Source of the DNA: Duganella sacchari
Lineage (GTDB): Bacteria; Pseudomonadota; Gammaproteobacteria; Burkholderiales; Burkholderiaceae_D
Direction: 5' to 3'
Assembly (NCBI RefSeq): GCF_900143065.1
Contig: NZ_FRCX01000001.1
Coordinates: 62,001 to 126,000 of the forward strand
Length of the DNA: 64,000 nt
Below the pieces are notes generated by a model. The model saw only the letters and a list, made by a program, of their open reading frames with translations. It searched no databases and had not been told where the DNA came from. This document shows positions 61,963 to 64,000 of the stretch, in pieces; the first letter of the stretch is position 1, and each line of letters starts with the position of its first letter. A program made the position numbers and the translations under genes.

Positions 61963-64000
61963 TTTTTAGGGTACTTGATCGTCATCTCTTTGAGGAGATT
62001 ATCGGCGTGATCCACTTCCGCCATCACCCACAGCATATAACGAATATCCAGATGAATGGCGCGGGTGATATCGCGGTCGAAGTACCAGTCCTTGGTGATG
62101 GACTCGTAGGTCGAATCGAAGTTTAGGCCAATCAGCTCGCCATTCCTGTTCATGACCGCCGAACCGGAGTTGCCGCCGGTGGTGTCAGTACTGGTCAGGA
62201 AGTCCACCGGTACGGTGCCCAGCACAGGATCCTTGAACTTGCCATAGCGCTTGGCCTTGATGGCTTCCAGCAGATTGGCCGGTGCGTCGAATGGTGCCTT
62301 GCCAGTATTCTTCTCGACGATGCCTTCGACGGTGGTGAACGGGCCTTTGGTGATGCCGTCCTTCGGCGAGTACGGCGATACAGTGCCATAGGTCACGCGC
62401 AGCGTCGAATTCGCATCCGGATACACTGGCTTGCCCTGCGATTTCTTCCATGCGATAACCGCCGCCATATATTGCGGGATCACGCGTTCCAGATTGCCGT
62501 CCAGTTCCTTGCGGCGCTCCTTCAGCGCTTGCGACACGCCGTCGATCTTCACCGCCAGCTTGAGGAAGGCATCATCCGACGCGGCGACCGCAGCGCCATC
62601 CTTGCCCACCCACGACAGGCGCTGGGCGGTGTCGCCCAGTTGCGATTGCGCGTACAGCGCCGGCACGCTGTCCACCGGCGGAAGCAAGGCATCCAGGCCG
62701 GTCATGTGCATGGATTTCGGCAGTTTGGCATAGCGCTGCAGGGCTGCGATAAAACGCGCCTGATCCACGCTGCCCACATACGACTGCTCCAGGCGGTTCA
62801 GGCGGGCCTTGATGAAGGCCAGGTCGCGCTGCTGGTAGCCGCTTTCACGCTCCGCATCCGGCTTGGCGCTTTCCTGCGCCAGGCGGTACAGGGTGGTGCC
62901 GGATTTCAGCAAGTCGCTGGTGGTGGCGACGCTGTGGCCGAACTCCTCATCGCTCAGGGCGATGTCGGCGGCGATCAGCGCATCCAGCTCCGTCAGCAGA
63001 TTCTTGTTACCGCCAGACTGTTTTGCGTACCAGGCGCGGAACTCGGCGTCCTGCACATCCTTGATGGCGGCGATGTCCTTGCGCGCAAAGCCGTCCATCA
63101 GGCCGCGCGTTTTCTTCATCACGTTGTTGAGGCTCTTGACCACGCTGGCGTAACGCACGGAGTTGGCTTCGTTGTCCCTGGTCGACGCAGCAATCACGTC
63201 CAGGTCCGACTGGATCTCGCCAGCCTTGGCCGGATAGGCAGCGTCGCGCGCGTAGCGGATTTCCGACGGCAGCTTGTAGCGGCTGGTGCGCCCAGGGTAG
63301 CCGGCCAGCAGCACCGGATCGCCATTCTTCAGGCCTTCAGCCGACACTACCAGGAAGTCCTTGGATTTGTACGGCACGTTGTCCGGCGACGGATCGGCCG
63401 GGCGGCCGTCCTTGCCCACGTAAGCGCGCAGGAAGGAATAGTCGCCGACATGGCGCGGCCATTCGTAGTTATCGATATCGCCGCCAAAGTCGCCCAGCGA
63501 GTTGGCTGGCGCATAGACCAGGCGCACGTCGCGTATCATCATCTGCCGGATGCGGTAGTACTCCAGGCCACGGTGGAAGGCCGGCACCGAGCAGCGGTAG
63601 AACTTGTCGCTTTCGCATTCGGCGATCAGCGACTTGATGTTTTTCTCGACCGCTTCGTTGCGCTGCTTGCCGCTCATGGCCGGCGTAATGTCCTTCAGCA
63701 CGCGGCTGGTGACGTTTTCCACCTTGTCGGTCACGTACACCAGCGTGTTCGGGCCGCCCGGCAGTTCTGCTGCGCGGGTCTTGGCCAGGAAGCCGTTGGC
63801 GATGTAATTGTGTTCAGGGGTCGAGTTGCGCTGAATGGCGCCATACGCGCAATGGTGATTGGTCACCACCAGGCCGGCGTCCGACACAAACGAAGCCGAA
63901 CAGCCGCCCAGCGACACGATGGCGCTCATCGGATGTTTGGACAGATCCGCCAGCTTCTGCGCCGGAATGGCGATGCCGACGCGTTTCAGTTCGGATTTCA
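61959..64000 (-). CDS. S46-family dipeptidyl-peptidase (DPP7/DPP11-like), N-terminus outside window
   Basis: The frame is open to base 64000, so signal and N-terminus lie beyond the window; about 680 residues are visible. The catalytic histidine is in 'VVTNHHCAYGAIQ' and the serine in 'TTGGNSGSAVMN'. The residue 18 after the catalytic serine, which distinguishes DPP7 (Gly) from DPP11 (Arg or Ser), is serine ('LNFDSTYES'). This suggests preference for Asp/Glu dipeptides, like DPP11. It is periplasmic in relatives and releases dipeptides from peptides. Its stop overlaps the pnuC start, so pnuC and the kinase share its transcript. Confidence 0.92.
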   Translation of the reverse strand, partial: KSELKRVGIAIPAQKLADLSKHPMSAIVSLGGCSASFVSDAGLVVTNHHCAYGAIQRNSTPEHNYIANGFLAKTRAAELPGGPNTLVYVTDKVENVTSRVLKDITPAMSGKQRNEAVEKNIKSLIAECESDKFYRCSVPAFHRGLEYYRIRQMMIRDVRLVYAPANSLGDFGGDIDNYEWPRHVGDYSFLRAYVGKDGRPADPSPDNVPYKSKDFLVVSAEGLKNGDPVLLAGYPGRTSRYKLPSEIRYARDAAYPAKAGEIQSDLDVIAASTRDNEANSVRYASVVKSLNNVMKKTRGLMDGFARKDIAAIKDVQDAEFRAWYAKQSGGNKNLLTELDALIAADIALSDEEFGHSVATTSDLLKSGTTLYRLAQESAKPDAERESGYQQRDLAFIKARLNRLEQSYVGSVDQARFIAALQRYAKLPKSMHMTGLDALLPPVDSVPALYAQSQLGDTAQRLSWVGKDGAAVAASDDAFLKLAVKIDGVSQALKERRKELDGNLERVIPQYMAAVIAWKKSQGKPVYPDANSTLRVTYGTVSPYSPKDGITKGPFTTVEGIVEKNTGKAPFDAPANLLEAIKAKRYGKFKDPVLGTVPVDFLTSTDTTGGNSGSAVMNRNGELIGLNFDSTYESITKDWYFDRDITRAIHLDIRYMLWVMAEVDHADNLLKEMTIKYPKK

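Overview
The window comes from a high-GC betaproteobacterium, most likely an Oxalobacteraceae member (Massilia/Duganella/Janthinobacterium type). This is an inference. It rests on the dapC-dapD-pilU and yffB-dapE-prmB-yheS blocks, a PEP-CTERM protein, many LysR/AraC regulators, an ompR-envZ pair, TonB receptors, and very tight packing with repeated ATGA overlaps. I see no phage, insertion sequence, CRISPR array, tRNA or rRNA.

Layout. 1-8.5 kb: end of a PLP aminotransferase, a REC-PAS-GGDEF regulator, and a leftward three-gene operon (alkyl-DHAP-synthase-like flavoprotein, GlpD-like dehydrogenase, FGGY kinase) with a divergent AraC regulator. 8.5-16.8 kb: P450/SRPBCC/secreted-protein operon, VOC protein, M16 peptidase with a coupled 66-residue ORF, FMN riboswitch-ribB, and an MFS exporter. 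16.9-22 kb: LysR, then MlaE-MlaD-lipoprotein genes with no ATPase beside them, a DUF2867 protein, a nucleoside hydrolase and a YciH/SUI1 protein. 22-32 kb: small regulator-enzyme pairs (GlxA/isochorismatase, TetR/YecD-like, LysR/tartrate-dehydratase-like, MerR/membrane protein), an RhlE-type helicase, an M19 dipeptidase and a DUF4153 protein. 32.2-47.7 kb: lysine/diaminopimelate genes dapC-dapD, pilU, then an accessory block of about 8 kb, then yffB-dapE-prmB-yheS. 47.7-58.4 kb: solo CheW, arfB, a TauE/SafE permease with LysR, two tandem FapA/DUF342 proteins, ompR-envZ and an Imm26-like protein. 58.5-64 kb: a TPP riboswitch in front of a TonB receptor, facing an operon of S46 peptidase, PnuC transporter and NadR-like kinase.

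Most interesting units: (i) the accessory block at 35.4-39.2 kb is a YfiN-type diguanylate cyclase, a TonB-dependent receptor and a YfiR protein in one overlapping operon. It resembles the YfiBNR c-di-GMP system with a TonB receptor where YfiB would be. (ii) The AGPS-GlpD-FGGY operon suggests bacterial handling of ether-linked or substituted glycerols. (iii) The TPP-controlled receptor beside a PnuC-family importer and a kinase suggests a vitamin salvage island. (iv) A decayed kptA (RNA 2'-phosphotransferase) sits in the same accessory block.

Regulation readable from sequence: FMN and TPP riboswitches, a pair of TetR operators 33 bp apart, and a MerR-type promoter with a dyad in a 20-bp spacer.
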